Below the pieces are notes generated by a model, which was not told the origin of the DNA, searched no databases, and saw only the letters and a program-made list of their open reading frames with translations. Of a stretch of 64,000 nt of DNA, positions 9,932 through 18,826 are shown in pieces. How positions within the stretch are numbered: the first letter of the stretch is position 1; the number at the start of each line of letters is the position of its first letter. The translations under genes were made by a program, and so were the position numbers. This DNA comes from CBDCTM01 sp965222005 (GTDB taxonomy: Bacteria; Bacteroidota; Bacteroidia; Chitinophagales; Saprospiraceae): the NCBI GenBank assembly GCA_965222005.1, contig OZ244935.1, positions 1,178,001-1,242,000 of the forward strand. Direction: 5' to 3'.

Positions 9932-10102
9932 AATATGAGTTGGTTTTGTTGGTTATTCGTGAAGCAAGAACCGGCCATTCTCTTCACTACAATAGTATAA
10001 TCCGCTGCTAAATTACTACTTTGCAACAGTATCTCCGGGGATAATTTAAACTAAACTTGTCCAATTCAGTACACTTCTTCTTTCTATTGCCCATTCTCTG
10101 CT

Positions 10103-10132
10103 TTGTCATCCCCCCTTCAATCACTAAATTTG
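10103..10132 (+). promoter_or_regulatory. Bacteroidota-type promoter of dapD
   Basis: TTG at 10103-10105, then a 19-base spacer, then TAAATTTG at 10125-10132. This is an exact match to TTG-N17-23-TAnnTTTG. It ends 38 bases before the dapD ATG. Confidence 0.65.
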
Positions 10133-10170
10133 TCAGCTACACATTAAAAAAATTTATAATTTTCTTCTCT

Positions 10171-10989
10171 ATGGATTCTACACAGCGGCTGATTGAAGCG
10201 GCTTGGCAAAACAGGGCTCTCCTGCAGGAGCAGCTCACACAGCAAGCCATCCGCCATGTCATTGACCAGCTTGACCGGGGTGTTTTACGCATCGCCGAGC
10301 CAGCCGGGCAGGATGGGTGGAGAGTATATGATTGGGTTAAAAAAGCTGTCGTTCTCTACTTTCCCATCCAGCAAATGGCCACTATTGAAGTCGGCCCTTT
10401 TGAATTTCACGATAAAATTCCGCTCAAAAAAGGCTTTGCCGAAAAAGGAGTCCGTGTGGTACCACATGCATTGGTTCGCCACGGCGCCTTCATTGAGCAG
10501 GGGGCAATACTGATGCCAAGCTACGTCAACATTGGTGCCTGGGTGGGTAGCGGCACGATGGTGGATACCTGGGCTACGGTAGGCTCATGCGCCCAGATCG
10601 GACGCAATGTACACCTCAGTGGCGGGGTTGGTATCGGGGGGGTGCTGGAGCCTCCACAGGCTGCTCCTACCATTGTCGAAGATGATTGCTTTATCGGTTC
10701 GCGTTGCATTATAGTAGAAGGCGTGCGCGTGGAGCGGGAAGCGGTATTGGGGGCCAATGTGGTGCTTACCCAATCGACCCACATTATTGATGTCACCGGG
10801 GAGGAGCCCTTTACGCATAAAGGCCGGGTGCCGAGCCGCTCGGTGGTGATTCCCGGCACGTATAGCAAAATTTTTAAGGCCGGCACTTACCAGGTGGCTT
10901 GTGCCTTGATTATTGGTCAACGAAAAGCTTCTACTGACAAAAAGGTTTCGCTAAATGCTGCGCTGCGCGATTACAGCGTCGCGGTATAG
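10171..10989 (+). CDS. dapD: 2,3,4,5-tetrahydropyridine-2,6-dicarboxylate N-succinyltransferase
   Basis: Transfers succinyl from succinyl-CoA to tetrahydrodipicolinate in the succinylase branch of lysine and diaminopimelate synthesis (cytosol). The 272 residues match the family length. An N-terminal helical domain (KAVVLYFPIQQM) is followed by a left-handed beta-helix of hexapeptide turns (VNIGAWVGSGTMVDTWATVG, HLSGGVGIGGVLEPPQA, CFIGSRCIIVEGV). The ATG at 10171 is chosen because MDSTQRLIEAAW is the normal N-terminus. The upstream open frame from a TTG at 10057 overlaps the promoter. Transcribed alone, with a hairpin terminator behind it. Confidence 0.96.
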   Translation: MDSTQRLIEAAWQNRALLQEQLTQQAIRHVIDQLDRGVLRIAEPAGQDGWRVYDWVKKAVVLYFPIQQMATIEVGPFEFHDKIPLKKGFAEKGVRVVPHALVRHGAFIEQGAILMPSYVNIGAWVGSGTMVDTWATVGSCAQIGRNVHLSGGVGIGGVLEPPQAAPTIVEDDCFIGSRCIIVEGVRVEREAVLGANVVLTQSTHIIDVTGEEPFTHKGRVPSRSVVIPGTYSKIFKAGTYQVACALIIGQRKASTDKKVSLNAALRDYSVAV

Positions 10990-11009
10990 AACCAATGCTG
11001 CACCGACAC

Positions 11010-11031
11010 ACTACCCGAAGGGGTGGTTTTT
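11010..11031 (+). terminator. Rho-independent terminator of dapD
   Basis: ACTACCC (11010-11016), loop GAAG, GGGTGGT (11021-11027) with one T-G wobble, followed by a run of T. It lies 21 bases after the dapD stop. Confidence 0.65.
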
Positions 11032-11085
11032 GCGGCAATCCCGTACACTGGTCTATTTTTTCGAAGGCTTTATCTGGCTTCTGCG

Positions 11086-11093
11086 TAAATTTG
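11086..11093 (+). promoter_or_regulatory. -7 promoter element before the M1 aminopeptidase
   Basis: TAAATTTG exactly matches TAnnTTTG, about 95 bases upstream of the aminopeptidase start and after the dapD terminator. No TTG is found at the preferred upstream spacing. Confidence 0.4.
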
Positions 11094-11100
11094 CACAAGC

Positions 11101-11128
11101 CTTGTATGTTCTATCTTGTATGTTCTAT
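11101..11128 (+). repeat. Perfect 14-bp tandem duplication
   Basis: CTTGTATGTTCTAT occurs twice in direct succession (11101-11114 and 11115-11128) in the presumed 5' leader of the M1 aminopeptidase gene. Confidence 0.9.
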
Positions 11129-11187
11129 CTGGCTCCTTTTGTCTATTCTGATGATCTGATTCGCGTAATCCTTTTAATTGCTTTTTT

Positions 11188-13809
11188 ATGAAAAATTTGA
11201 TCCTTCTCAGCTTTTCCTTTTTATTTCTCAGCTTTGGTTGTAAAACCAAACAGCCTGTTGTGAATGTAAGCCCTGAGCCAGTAACGATAGAAGAACGCAA
11301 TCTGGACACGTTGACGGTCTCTGCGCCGATGCCGGATAAGCTGAAAAAGCAGCATGATTACACCTTGCCGAAGTATAATGAAACGTTCAGCCGGGTTAAT
11401 GATCAGATTCATACCAAACTTGATTTGCGGTTCGATTGGGCAAAGCAGCATGTGCTTGGCAAGGCTACAATCACCTTTGCCCCCCTCTTTTATCCTACCG
11501 ATCAATTGGTGCTGGACGCCAAAAACTTCCTGTTTCATCAAGTCTCTTTCGCCAATCAAAAGAAAGAATTGATGTACGAATACGATGGCGAGCAGATCAT
11601 CATTAAGCTGGGAAAAACCTATAAAAAGGGAGAGCAATATACCCTCTTTATTGACTATACTGCCCAACCCGCTGTAGGCGAGAAAGGGGGCAGTTCAGCC
11701 ATCACCTCCGATCAGGGGTTGTATTTCATCAACCACGACGGCAGCGATGCCAGCAAGCCGATGCAAATCTGGACGCAGGGCGAAACAGAGTCCAACTCCC
11801 GCTGGTTTCCTACCATCGACAAGCCCAATGAGCGCACTACACAAGAGATGTATCTCACGGTGGAAGATCGCTTTGAAACGCTATCGAACGGTGTGCTGGT
11901 ACGTTCAACAAAAAATGCGGACGGCACCCGCACCGATTACTGGAAAATGGATCTGTCTCATGCTCCGTACCTTTTTATGATCGCCATTGGTGAATATGCT
12001 GTAGTACACGATACCTGGCAGGGCAAGCCGGTTGATTATTATGTAGAATCAAAGTACAAGGCCGATGCCCGCGAAATTTTCAAAAACACCGTGCCGATGC
12101 TCAGCTTTTTTTCCGATTTGCTCAACTACCCCTATCCCTGGCAAAAATATTCGCAGGTTATCGTTCGGGACTATGTATCAGGGGCCATGGAAAACACTAC
12201 TGGTGTCATCTTTGGTGAGTTTATGCAACAAAGTAGCCGCGAATTGATTGACAATTCTACAAATGAACTGATTGTGGCGCACGAGATGTTTCACCACTGG
12301 TTTGGCGATTTGGTGACTTGCGAAAGCTGGGCCAATCTGACTATGAACGAGGGCTTTGCCAACTATAGTGAGTACTTGTGGTTTCAACACAAGTATGGCA
12401 ATGATCGTGCGGACCACCATCGCCTCAATGAGCTCAACGGCTACATAGGCTCCACCCGCCAGGGAGGGATACATCCGCTTATCCATTTCGGCTATGCGAA
12501 CAAAGAAGATATGTTCGATGCGCATAGCTACAACAAAGGCGGGCTGGTACTACATATGCTGCGCTCGTACCTGGGCGACGAGGCCTTCTTTGCTTCACTC
12601 CACCATTATCTCACCCTTCACAAATACACTGCTGTAGAAGCGCATGATCTTCGCCTGGCGGTTGAGGACGTTACCGGCAAGGATATGAACTGGTTTTTCA
12701 ATCAGTGGTTTTTTAGCGCCGGGCATCCCATGCTTGATGTCAGCTACGACTACGACGCCACTGACGGAGAAGTAGGCGTAACGATCGAACAGCAGCAAGA
12801 CCCGGAGAAGGGCCATCCTGCTATTTTTATCATACCCCTTGCCATCGACCTGTACGATGCATCGGGTAAAGCCACCCGCCATGAGGTAGTACTCGATCAA
12901 CGCAAACAAGCCTTTTCTTTCGCTACTGAAAGCAAACCCTCGCTCATCAATGTGGATGCCGACAAGGTGACCCTCGCCGAATGGAATGACCATCAAAACG
13001 AAGCAGCATATGCTTTTCAATACCGCCATGCCCCCGAATTTCTCAATCGCTACAACGCCTTGCAAGCTCTTGAAGGAAGCGGAAAGACTCGTATTTATAA
13101 AGAAGCGCTCAAGGATAGCTACTGGGCGCTCAGGAGGAAGGCTATTGCGGGAGCTGATAAAACGGATCCGGAGGTGTTGAATATGCTGGAAAAGATGGCT
13201 CTTACTGACCCGCACTCCTTTGTGCGTGCGGATGCTTTAGCCTCTCTGGCCACAACCAGCGATGCGCGCTTTATCGCCACCGCAAAAAAAGCCATCGATG
13301 GTGATCGGGCTTATCGGGTGATTTCGGCTGCCCTGGATGCTTTGAACAAGCTCGACCAAAAGGCAGCCCTGACCTATGCCGCTCGTTTGGAAAAAGAAAC
13401 CAATGGCAATTTGCTCGCGGCTGTGGGAAAAATTTATGCCGCTACATCCGAAACTAAATATCTGCCTTTTTTTGAAAAAAGCTGGGATCATATCGACGGT
13501 TTTCCTGCGGTTAACTTCTTTGAAAGTTATAGCAGTATTTTGAAAACGGCGGACGAAGCAAAAATTTCTTCTTCGATCAATCTTCTGGAGAGCGTATCCC
13601 TCAACCCCTCAGCATCTCCCTGGCGGCGTTTTGCTGCTACCAAAACCATGCACGAGCTGAGGGAGCACTGCCGCACGGAGATCACACAGGCGGAGGATTC
13701 CCAAAAGGCAAAACTGCAAAATACTGTTGACAGTATCAGCTCCAAGATCGACAATATCAAAGCCAAGGAAAGCAATGAACAGTTGAAAATGATTTACAAC
13801 AATTTTTAA
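11188..13809 (+). CDS. M1 family aminopeptidase, lipoprotein
   Basis: An 873-residue zinc aminopeptidase. The N-terminus is a lipoprotein signal (FLFLSFGCKTKQP), with lipidation expected at the Cys. The substrate-binding GAMEN motif appears as SGAMENTTG near residue 330. The zinc site HEMFHHWFGD follows near 365, and the third ligand is in NEGFANYSEY. A helical, HEAT-like C-terminal region (about 600-860) completes the usual M1 layout. It should cleave N-terminal residues from peptides at the outer or periplasmic membrane face. It is preceded by a -7 element and a 14-bp tandem duplication, and ends 6 bases from the convergent LptF/G permease gene. Peptide preference cannot be read from sequence. 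Confidence 0.94.
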   Translation: MKNLILLSFSFLFLSFGCKTKQPVVNVSPEPVTIEERNLDTLTVSAPMPDKLKKQHDYTLPKYNETFSRVNDQIHTKLDLRFDWAKQHVLGKATITFAPLFYPTDQLVLDAKNFLFHQVSFANQKKELMYEYDGEQIIIKLGKTYKKGEQYTLFIDYTAQPAVGEKGGSSAITSDQGLYFINHDGSDASKPMQIWTQGETESNSRWFPTIDKPNERTTQEMYLTVEDRFETLSNGVLVRSTKNADGTRTDYWKMDLSHAPYLFMIAIGEYAVVHDTWQGKPVDYYVESKYKADAREIFKNTVPMLSFFSDLLNYPYPWQKYSQVIVRDYVSGAMENTTGVIFGEFMQQSSRELIDNSTNELIVAHEMFHHWFGDLVTCESWANLTMNEGFANYSEYLWFQHKYGNDRADHHRLNELNGYIGSTRQGGIHPLIHFGYANKEDMFDAHSYNKGGLVLHMLRSYLGDEAFFASLHHYLTLHKYTAVEAHDLRLAVEDVTGKDMNWFFNQWFFSAGHPMLDVSYDYDATDGEVGVTIEQQQDPEKGHPAIFIIPLAIDLYDASGKATRHEVVLDQRKQAFSFATESKPSLINVDADKVTLAEWNDHQNEAAYAFQYRHAPEFLNRYNALQALEGSGKTRIYKEALKDSYWALRRKAIAGADKTDPEVLNMLEKMALTDPHSFVRADALASLATTSDARFIATAKKAIDGDRAYRVISAALDALNKLDQKAALTYAARLEKETNGNLLAAVGKIYAATSETKYLPFFEKSWDHIDGFPAVNFFESYSSILKTADEAKISSSINLLESVSLNPSASPWRRFAATKTMHELREHCRTEITQAEDSQKAKLQNTVDSISSKIDNIKAKESNEQLKMIYNNF

Positions 13810-13815
13810 GGTTCT

Positions 13816-14904
13816 TTATTTTTGTGCCTTCATCACCAGGTAGAGAGCAATTGCAACGAATACCAGGTTGGGCATCCACACGCCGAGTAGGGGGGTGAGC
13901 CGTTCATTGGTAGCAAAAACGGTGGAAAAGCGGGAAAGAAATACAAAGGCTGCACCGATTGCTACCCCCATTGCCAGATGAAATCCCATGCCTCCGCGTA
14001 CTTTTCGGGAAGCAACCGACACGCCAATTAGGGTGAGGATGAGGATGGTAAATGGCTCTGATGTCCGGCGGTGTTTTTCGATCTCAAAGGCTTTGGTATT
14101 GCCGACTCCCCGCTCGCGTTCCGTTTTGATAAATTTTTTGAGTGCAACCGTTTTCATCATTTCTTTTTGATTTCGATAGCGCACAAAATCTTCCGGATAC
14201 AGGTTGAGAGTAGTATCAATTTGCTTATTTCTGCCATGAACAAATGTTTCTTTTTTCCCATTAAAGGTGCGGATTTCGTAGTCTTTGAGGCGCCATCTAT
14301 TGGGACGACCTCTCCATTCTGCTCGCCGGGCTTTGAGCAAATACACCAGCTTGTTGTCCTTTATTTTTTCGATCCGGAAGTCCCGTACCGATGTGTCCCG
14401 CTTGCTGTAATACTGAATAAAGACCTTGGTGTCAGGAGCTATAAAGAGATGCACATTGTTCGTTTTTCCCTTATCGCTATATTTCCAGATGTAGGTATGC
14501 TCAAAGTCGAGCCGGGCTTTGTTGCCCATAGGAATGATGACGTGGTTGGCCAGCAAATGCATGCCTGCTATCAGTGCTGCTGCCACCAAATAGGGATAGA
14601 GCAACCGCCTGAAACTCACCCCTGCATTGAGGATGGGAATGATCTCGGAATTGTAGGCCATGCGGGAGGTGAAAAAAATAACAGAAATGAGCGCATATAA
14701 CGGCAACAGTAATCCGTTGATATACACGACGAAGTTGGCATAGTAATCCACTACTACCTGCCGAACTGTTACAGGTTCTTCTATAAAATCCTCTACCTTG
14801 TCGCTAAAATCAATGATGACGGCAATCATGCTAAAGATCATCACTGTAAACAAAAAAGTGAGGAGATATTTTTTGATGATGTATTTATCGAGAATACGTA
14901 GCAT
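13816..14904 (-). CDS. LptF/LptG family permease (lipopolysaccharide export)
   Basis: A 362-residue YjgP/YjgQ family inner-membrane protein. It begins MLRILDKYIIKKYLLTFL, as these permeases do. Three N-terminal helices are followed by a periplasmic beta-rich domain (about 120-265), then three C-terminal helices. In Gram-negative bacteria two such subunits pair with the LptB ATPase to lift lipopolysaccharide out of the inner membrane. Which of LptF or LptG this is cannot be decided here, and no second subunit is in the window. It is the last gene of the minus-strand run starting at deoC, 50 bases behind tgt. Confidence 0.9.
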   Translation of the reverse strand: MLRILDKYIIKKYLLTFLFTVMIFSMIAVIIDFSDKVEDFIEEPVTVRQVVVDYYANFVVYINGLLLPLYALISVIFFTSRMAYNSEIIPILNAGVSFRRLLYPYLVAAALIAGMHLLANHVIIPMGNKARLDFEHTYIWKYSDKGKTNNVHLFIAPDTKVFIQYYSKRDTSVRDFRIEKIKDNKLVYLLKARRAEWRGRPNRWRLKDYEIRTFNGKKETFVHGRNKQIDTTLNLYPEDFVRYRNQKEMMKTVALKKFIKTERERGVGNTKAFEIEKHRRTSEPFTILILTLIGVSVASRKVRGGMGFHLAMGVAIGAAFVFLSRFSTVFATNERLTPLLGVWMPNLVFVAIALYLVMKAQK

Positions 14905-14954
14905 CCGTGATTTTTGGTCGCTTTTGTGTAACGACTATTTTGCTTTTTCCTTAT

Positions 14955-16085
14955 TCAAAGCCTTTGCTGTAAACGGGGCACCATTTTGTTTTTCCATTCC
15001 AAAAAGTCGCCCGCTTCAATATGTGCCCGGGCATTTTGCACTAACCAACTATAAAAGCTGAGATTGTGCAATGATGCAATTTGGGCGCCCAACCATTCGC
15101 CGCTGTGTATCAAATGTCGCAAATATGCCTTCGTGTGTATTTGGCTCGTCTCACAAGGGCTCTCTGCATCTATCGGGCTAAAATCGGCCTTCCATTTGGC
15201 ATTCTTCATATTCATAATGCCATTTGCGGTGTACAGCAATCCATGGCGAGCATTGCGGGTAGGCAGTACACAATCAAACATATCGATACCCAGGGCAATG
15301 CATTCCAGTATATTCACAGGTGTTCCCACCCCCATCAGATAGCGCGGCCGATCGGCCGGTAGTATGCTGCACACTACCTCCGTCATTGCATACATTTCCT
15401 CTGTTGGTTCTCCCACGCTCAATCCTCCGATGGCATTCGCAGGGCACTCAAATCCAGCCACTACCTCTGCCGACTGCTTCCGCAAATCTTTGTACGTGCT
15501 GCCTTGTACGATCGGAAAGAGGGTCTGTTGGTATCCATAGAGCGGGGCCTGCTGGTCGAAATGTTGATAACACCTTTCCAACCAACGGTGGGTGAGCTCC
15601 ATCGAATTTTTGGCATATTGGTATTCACAGGGAAAAGGAGTACACTCATCGAAGGCCATGATAATGTCCGCACCGATCTGCCTTTGGATATCCACTACTC
15701 CTTCCGGGCTAAAGAAATGTCTTGATCCGTCGATGTGCGACTGAAAAGTAACCCCTTCTTCTTTGATCTTTCTCCGATGGCTCAATGAATATACCTGGAA
15801 CCCTCCACTATCCGTCAGCAAAGGCTTATTCCAGCCATTGAATCGATGCAGTCCGCCACAGGCATTGATGATGTCCGTCCCTGGTCGCAGATAGAGGTGG
15901 TAGGTATTGCCCAAAATAATTTGCGCCCCAACGACCCTTTCCAACTCATGCTGATGAACTGCTTTGACGGTACCCGCTGTGCCAACGGGCATAAAGATCG
16001 GCGTTTCTATTGTGCCATGATCCGTAGTGATGAGGCCCATACGCGCTTGGCTGCCGGGGTCGGTATGTTGAATGCTAAATTGCAT
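14955..16085 (-). CDS. tgt: Queuine tRNA-ribosyltransferase (tRNA-guanine transglycosylase)
   Basis: Exchanges guanine-34 of GUN-anticodon tRNAs for the queuosine precursor preQ1. The 376 residues carry family motifs in order: TDSGGFQVYSL, FDECTPFP, QGSTYKDLR, GGLSVGEP, RYLMGVGTPVNIL and FDCVLPTRNARHG. The C-terminal zinc site normally has a Cys-x-Cys-x2-Cys motif, but here only one Cys is present (SPCETSQIHTKAYLRHL). The zinc site is therefore degenerate or absent, which I recall is common in Bacteroidota. The start at 16085 (MQFSIQH) is chosen because the longer frame upstream only shadows rodA. It lies 38 bases behind rodA in an apparent operon. Confidence 0.94.
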   Translation of the reverse strand: MQFSIQHTDPGSQARMGLITTDHGTIETPIFMPVGTAGTVKAVHQHELERVVGAQIILGNTYHLYLRPGTDIINACGGLHRFNGWNKPLLTDSGGFQVYSLSHRRKIKEEGVTFQSHIDGSRHFFSPEGVVDIQRQIGADIIMAFDECTPFPCEYQYAKNSMELTHRWLERCYQHFDQQAPLYGYQQTLFPIVQGSTYKDLRKQSAEVVAGFECPANAIGGLSVGEPTEEMYAMTEVVCSILPADRPRYLMGVGTPVNILECIALGIDMFDCVLPTRNARHGLLYTANGIMNMKNAKWKADFSPIDAESPCETSQIHTKAYLRHLIHSGEWLGAQIASLHNLSFYSWLVQNARAHIEAGDFLEWKNKMVPRLQQRL

Positions 16086-16123
16086 GGCGCGGGCAAAGAT
16101 ACGAAACCGAGCCGCAAAGCGGA

Positions 16124-17533
16124 TTAAGAGCTGAGGCGGCGGCTGTCCAGCTTGAGCAAAACCCCGATCATTAGCGTAAAGCCCAGCAGAGCCGACCCTC
16201 CTTTGCTGATAAATGGCAGAGGGATGCCAATGATGGGCACCAAGCCCATCGTCATACCAATGTTGACAAAAAAGTGAATAAAAAAGATGCCGGCTACACA
16301 GTATGCGTAAGCTCTGGCAAAGTCCGACCGCTGGCGCTCGGCCAGAACGGTAATGCGAATGAGTAGCAATAAAAACAGGCCGATGATGCCCAGGCTGCCG
16401 ATGAAACCCTGCTCTTCGCCAATGGTACAGAATATAAAATCCGTCATCTGTTCGGGCACATAATTGAGTTTTGTCATGGTTCCTTGCAGGAAACCTTTGC
16501 CTTGCAGCCCGCCCGAGCCGATGGCCATTTTGGACTGGAGCACATTGTACAGGGAGCCCTGCGGGTCGCATTTGGAGGGCTGCAGCCACACATTGATCCG
16601 GTCTCGCTGATGCGCTTCCAGAAAGTTGTTGAAGGTATAGTTGGCAGAGTAAACCAGCACTGCTCCCATTACAAGCATGATGAGCAGTTGTTGAACGAGC
16701 CGATTTTTCCGATTGAAATACTGATAATAACTTACTCCCAGCAAAATCAGCCCATTGATTATGGCAGTGATCCAGGTGTAGCCTTTGGTGATCCCAAAAA
16801 TGCTGGCTGCTGTTAAGGCCGCAAAGCCGACAAGCCAGTAAAATTTTCGGCTTTTAATATTAAAAACAAGTACCAATAAAATGACCAACGCCAAGCCGAG
16901 GATCACATGAACCGAATTAAACACCAGGCCCAGCACAAAAAGCGCGACAGCCGTAATGCCAAAAATATACAAATTGGCAGACAGCCCTTCCCGGTAAAGA
17001 ACAATAAAAAAGGACAGAAAAACCACCGCCGATCCTGCATCCGGCTGCAATAGAATCAGCCCGGTGGGCAGGGCCAAAATCCCAAAAACGATTAGCAATG
17101 ACTGCCTTTTTTTGAGATCGGTACTGTAGGTACTCAGATAGGCTGACATGGCCAGGCAGGTGGCAAATTTGGCCAGCTCAGATGGTTGTAGTGTGATGCT
17201 GCCAACAGAATACCAGGAGGTTGCTCCTTTTACGGTAATGCCAAACACTAGCACTCCCAGTAGCAGAGTGATGCCTACTGCGTAGATCGGGTAGGCAAAG
17301 GTTTGCCAAAATTTGGTGTCGATAATGATGGTAATTGTCAATACTGCAAAGGCTATCCCAATCCAAAGGGTCTGCTTTCCGATATTGCCGGAGAGATCGA
17401 AGAGGCTGCTTTGCTGTTGCTCATCATAGCCTACGGCATAAATCATCATCCAGCCAATCACTACCAAGCCCAGATAGATGGAAAAGATGAGCCAGTCGAT
17501 ATTCCAAAGCAGGTAAGAACTTTTTCTTCTCAT
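16124..17533 (-). CDS. rodA: Rod shape-determining protein RodA (SEDS peptidoglycan glycosyltransferase)
   Basis: A 469-residue polytopic membrane protein of the SEDS family, which polymerises lipid II for side-wall growth with a class B penicillin-binding protein. Diagnostic segments include GSITLQPSELAKF, LILLQPDAGSAVVF, the GSGGLQGKGFLQGTMTKLNY loop and the C-terminal GIPLPFISKGGS. It is longer than typical RodA because of an extra hydrophobic stretch between about 190 and 270. The penicillin-binding protein partner and MreBCD are not in the window. It follows the SPOR-domain gene by 26 bases and precedes tgt. Confidence 0.95.
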   Translation of the reverse strand: MRRKSSYLLWNIDWLIFSIYLGLVVIGWMMIYAVGYDEQQQSSLFDLSGNIGKQTLWIGIAFAVLTITIIIDTKFWQTFAYPIYAVGITLLLGVLVFGITVKGATSWYSVGSITLQPSELAKFATCLAMSAYLSTYSTDLKKRQSLLIVFGILALPTGLILLQPDAGSAVVFLSFFIVLYREGLSANLYIFGITAVALFVLGLVFNSVHVILGLALVILLVLVFNIKSRKFYWLVGFAALTAASIFGITKGYTWITAIINGLILLGVSYYQYFNRKNRLVQQLLIMLVMGAVLVYSANYTFNNFLEAHQRDRINVWLQPSKCDPQGSLYNVLQSKMAIGSGGLQGKGFLQGTMTKLNYVPEQMTDFIFCTIGEEQGFIGSLGIIGLFLLLLIRITVLAERQRSDFARAYAYCVAGIFFIHFFVNIGMTMGLVPIIGIPLPFISKGGSALLGFTLMIGVLLKLDSRRLSS

Positions 17534-17559
17534 AGCGATTCAAATAACCTCTATTTACT

Positions 17560-17964
17560 TTACAGGCCAACCAGCTCTCCGGGATGGATATGATGGTCTT
17601 TGGCCGGATAGGCACTTGGGTAGTATCTTTTAAGCTTATGCAGCAAGCGCATTGCTTCCAACTTGGTAACAAAGGCTCCTACACGCAATTTGTAATACGG
17701 CTTTTCGTGTACCCAGTTGATCTTATGATTGGGATATTTGGAGAGAAAGTTGGTTCGGGCCGCTTCCATTTTGCGGCGATCTGTAGTGGCCAATATTTGT
17801 ACTCGCCATCCCTCTATTCCCTCCTTGCTGCGATTGATGTCCACCATACGGATCATCATGCTGGTGATTTCCGGCTCCTCGGTAATATGGACATTGCCAT
17901 ACTGTGCTTCCACTAGTCCGATGCTGGTGAAAAAGACGGATAGGCTGAAAAGTAAGCTTTTCAT
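17560..17964 (-). CDS. Exported SPOR domain protein
   Basis: A 134-residue protein with a signal peptide (MKSLLFSLSVFFTSIGLVEA) and a C-terminal SPOR-like repeat at about 48-120. The segment GWRVQILATTDRRKMEA is followed by YYKLRVGAFVTKLEAM. SPOR domains bind denuded septal peptidoglycan, so a role with the neighbouring rodA in cell-wall growth is reasonable inference. The start at 17964 gives a clean signal peptide. The longer frame from 18024 overlaps deoC. It lies 10 bases behind deoC and 26 before rodA. Confidence 0.85.
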   Translation of the reverse strand: MKSLLFSLSVFFTSIGLVEAQYGNVHITEEPEITSMMIRMVDINRSKEGIEGWRVQILATTDRRKMEAARTNFLSKYPNHKINWVHEKPYYKLRVGAFVTKLEAMRLLHKLKRYYPSAYPAKDHHIHPGELVGL

Positions 17965-17974
17965 ATTGCTTGAG

Positions 17975-18646
17975 TTATTCGTTGATGATGGCGATGCTGG
18001 AGGAGCAGCCCAGCCGATTGGCACCTGATTGTAGCAACTGTAGCGCCTGGCTTTTAGTGCGAATACCTCCGCTCGCTTTAATTTTTACAGATCTGGGCAG
18101 ATACGACCTCATGGTCGCTACCATTTCAGGGGAAGCCCCTTTGCCATTGATGCCTGTAGATGTTTTCACAAAGTCCACCTCCAGGTTTGCACATATTCCG
18201 CATATTTTTTTAACCTCTTCCGGCTCGAGCAAACCTGCTTCTATAATTATTTTAATCTCTTTTCCTTTGAGATGAACAGCCCTTGTCACACTATCAATAT
18301 CATTGCGCACATGCGCCCAATCGCCATTTTTCAATGCGCTTATATTGGCAACCACATCCAATTCGTCCGCTCCTTCATTGAGTGCCCGTTTTATTTCTTC
18401 CACCTTGGCTGGCGTAGCCGAATAGCCCATCGGAAAGCCTATAACCGTTGCCAGCCGTACCATTGACTCTGCCAGCACATCAGCGGCATCCTTGACGTAA
18501 TAGGGCGGCACGCAAACCGCTTTAAATTGGTGTTTTATAGCTTCGGAGCACATGTTCTCAATATCCCTTCGAGTACAATCCGGACGGAGTAGCGTGTGGT
18601 CAATAAACTGTCCCAATTCCATATTCTTTCCTTCATCCATTTGCAT
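17975..18646 (-). CDS. deoC: Deoxyribose-phosphate aldolase
   Basis: Cleaves 2-deoxyribose 5-phosphate to acetaldehyde and glyceraldehyde 3-phosphate (deoxynucleoside catabolism). At 223 residues it is a complete class I aldolase. The Schiff-base lysine lies in VDFVKTSTGI, the second conserved lysine in VKIKASGGIRT, and the catalytic Asp in ELDVVANI. Alternative ATG starts at 18640 or 18622 (MELGQFIDHTLL) are possible. It is the first gene of a tightly spaced minus-strand series with SPOR, rodA and tgt. The association with cell-wall genes looks like chromosomal packing, not a pathway link. Confidence 0.95.
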   Translation of the reverse strand: MQMDEGKNMELGQFIDHTLLRPDCTRRDIENMCSEAIKHQFKAVCVPPYYVKDAADVLAESMVRLATVIGFPMGYSATPAKVEEIKRALNEGADELDVVANISALKNGDWAHVRNDIDSVTRAVHLKGKEIKIIIEAGLLEPEEVKKICGICANLEVDFVKTSTGINGKGASPEMVATMRSYLPRSVKIKASGGIRTKSQALQLLQSGANRLGCSSSIAIINE

Positions 18647-18826
18647 AGGCGGTTTTTTGAAAGGCCTGCTTACAATACTTGCAATATATTACAAAAATGT
18701 GAAAGCGTTTAAGTGATTCTTTCTTTTGTGTATTTAAAATGCAATCTGCAAAAGAGTCCCGTCAAAAAAATGCCGAAGAATGGTTTTCTAATCCTTCGGT
18801 GTTTTTTACAGACGAGCACTCCATCA

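Noticed and set aside
10057..10170. Open frame extending dapD upstream from a TTG
   Set aside because: It overlaps the exact TTG-N19-TAAATTTG promoter, and the normal DapD N-terminus begins at 10171.
16086..16589. Longer open frame upstream of tgt (N-terminal extension to 16589)
   Set aside because: The extra residues overlap rodA in another frame and look unlike Tgt. The family N-terminus is at 16085.
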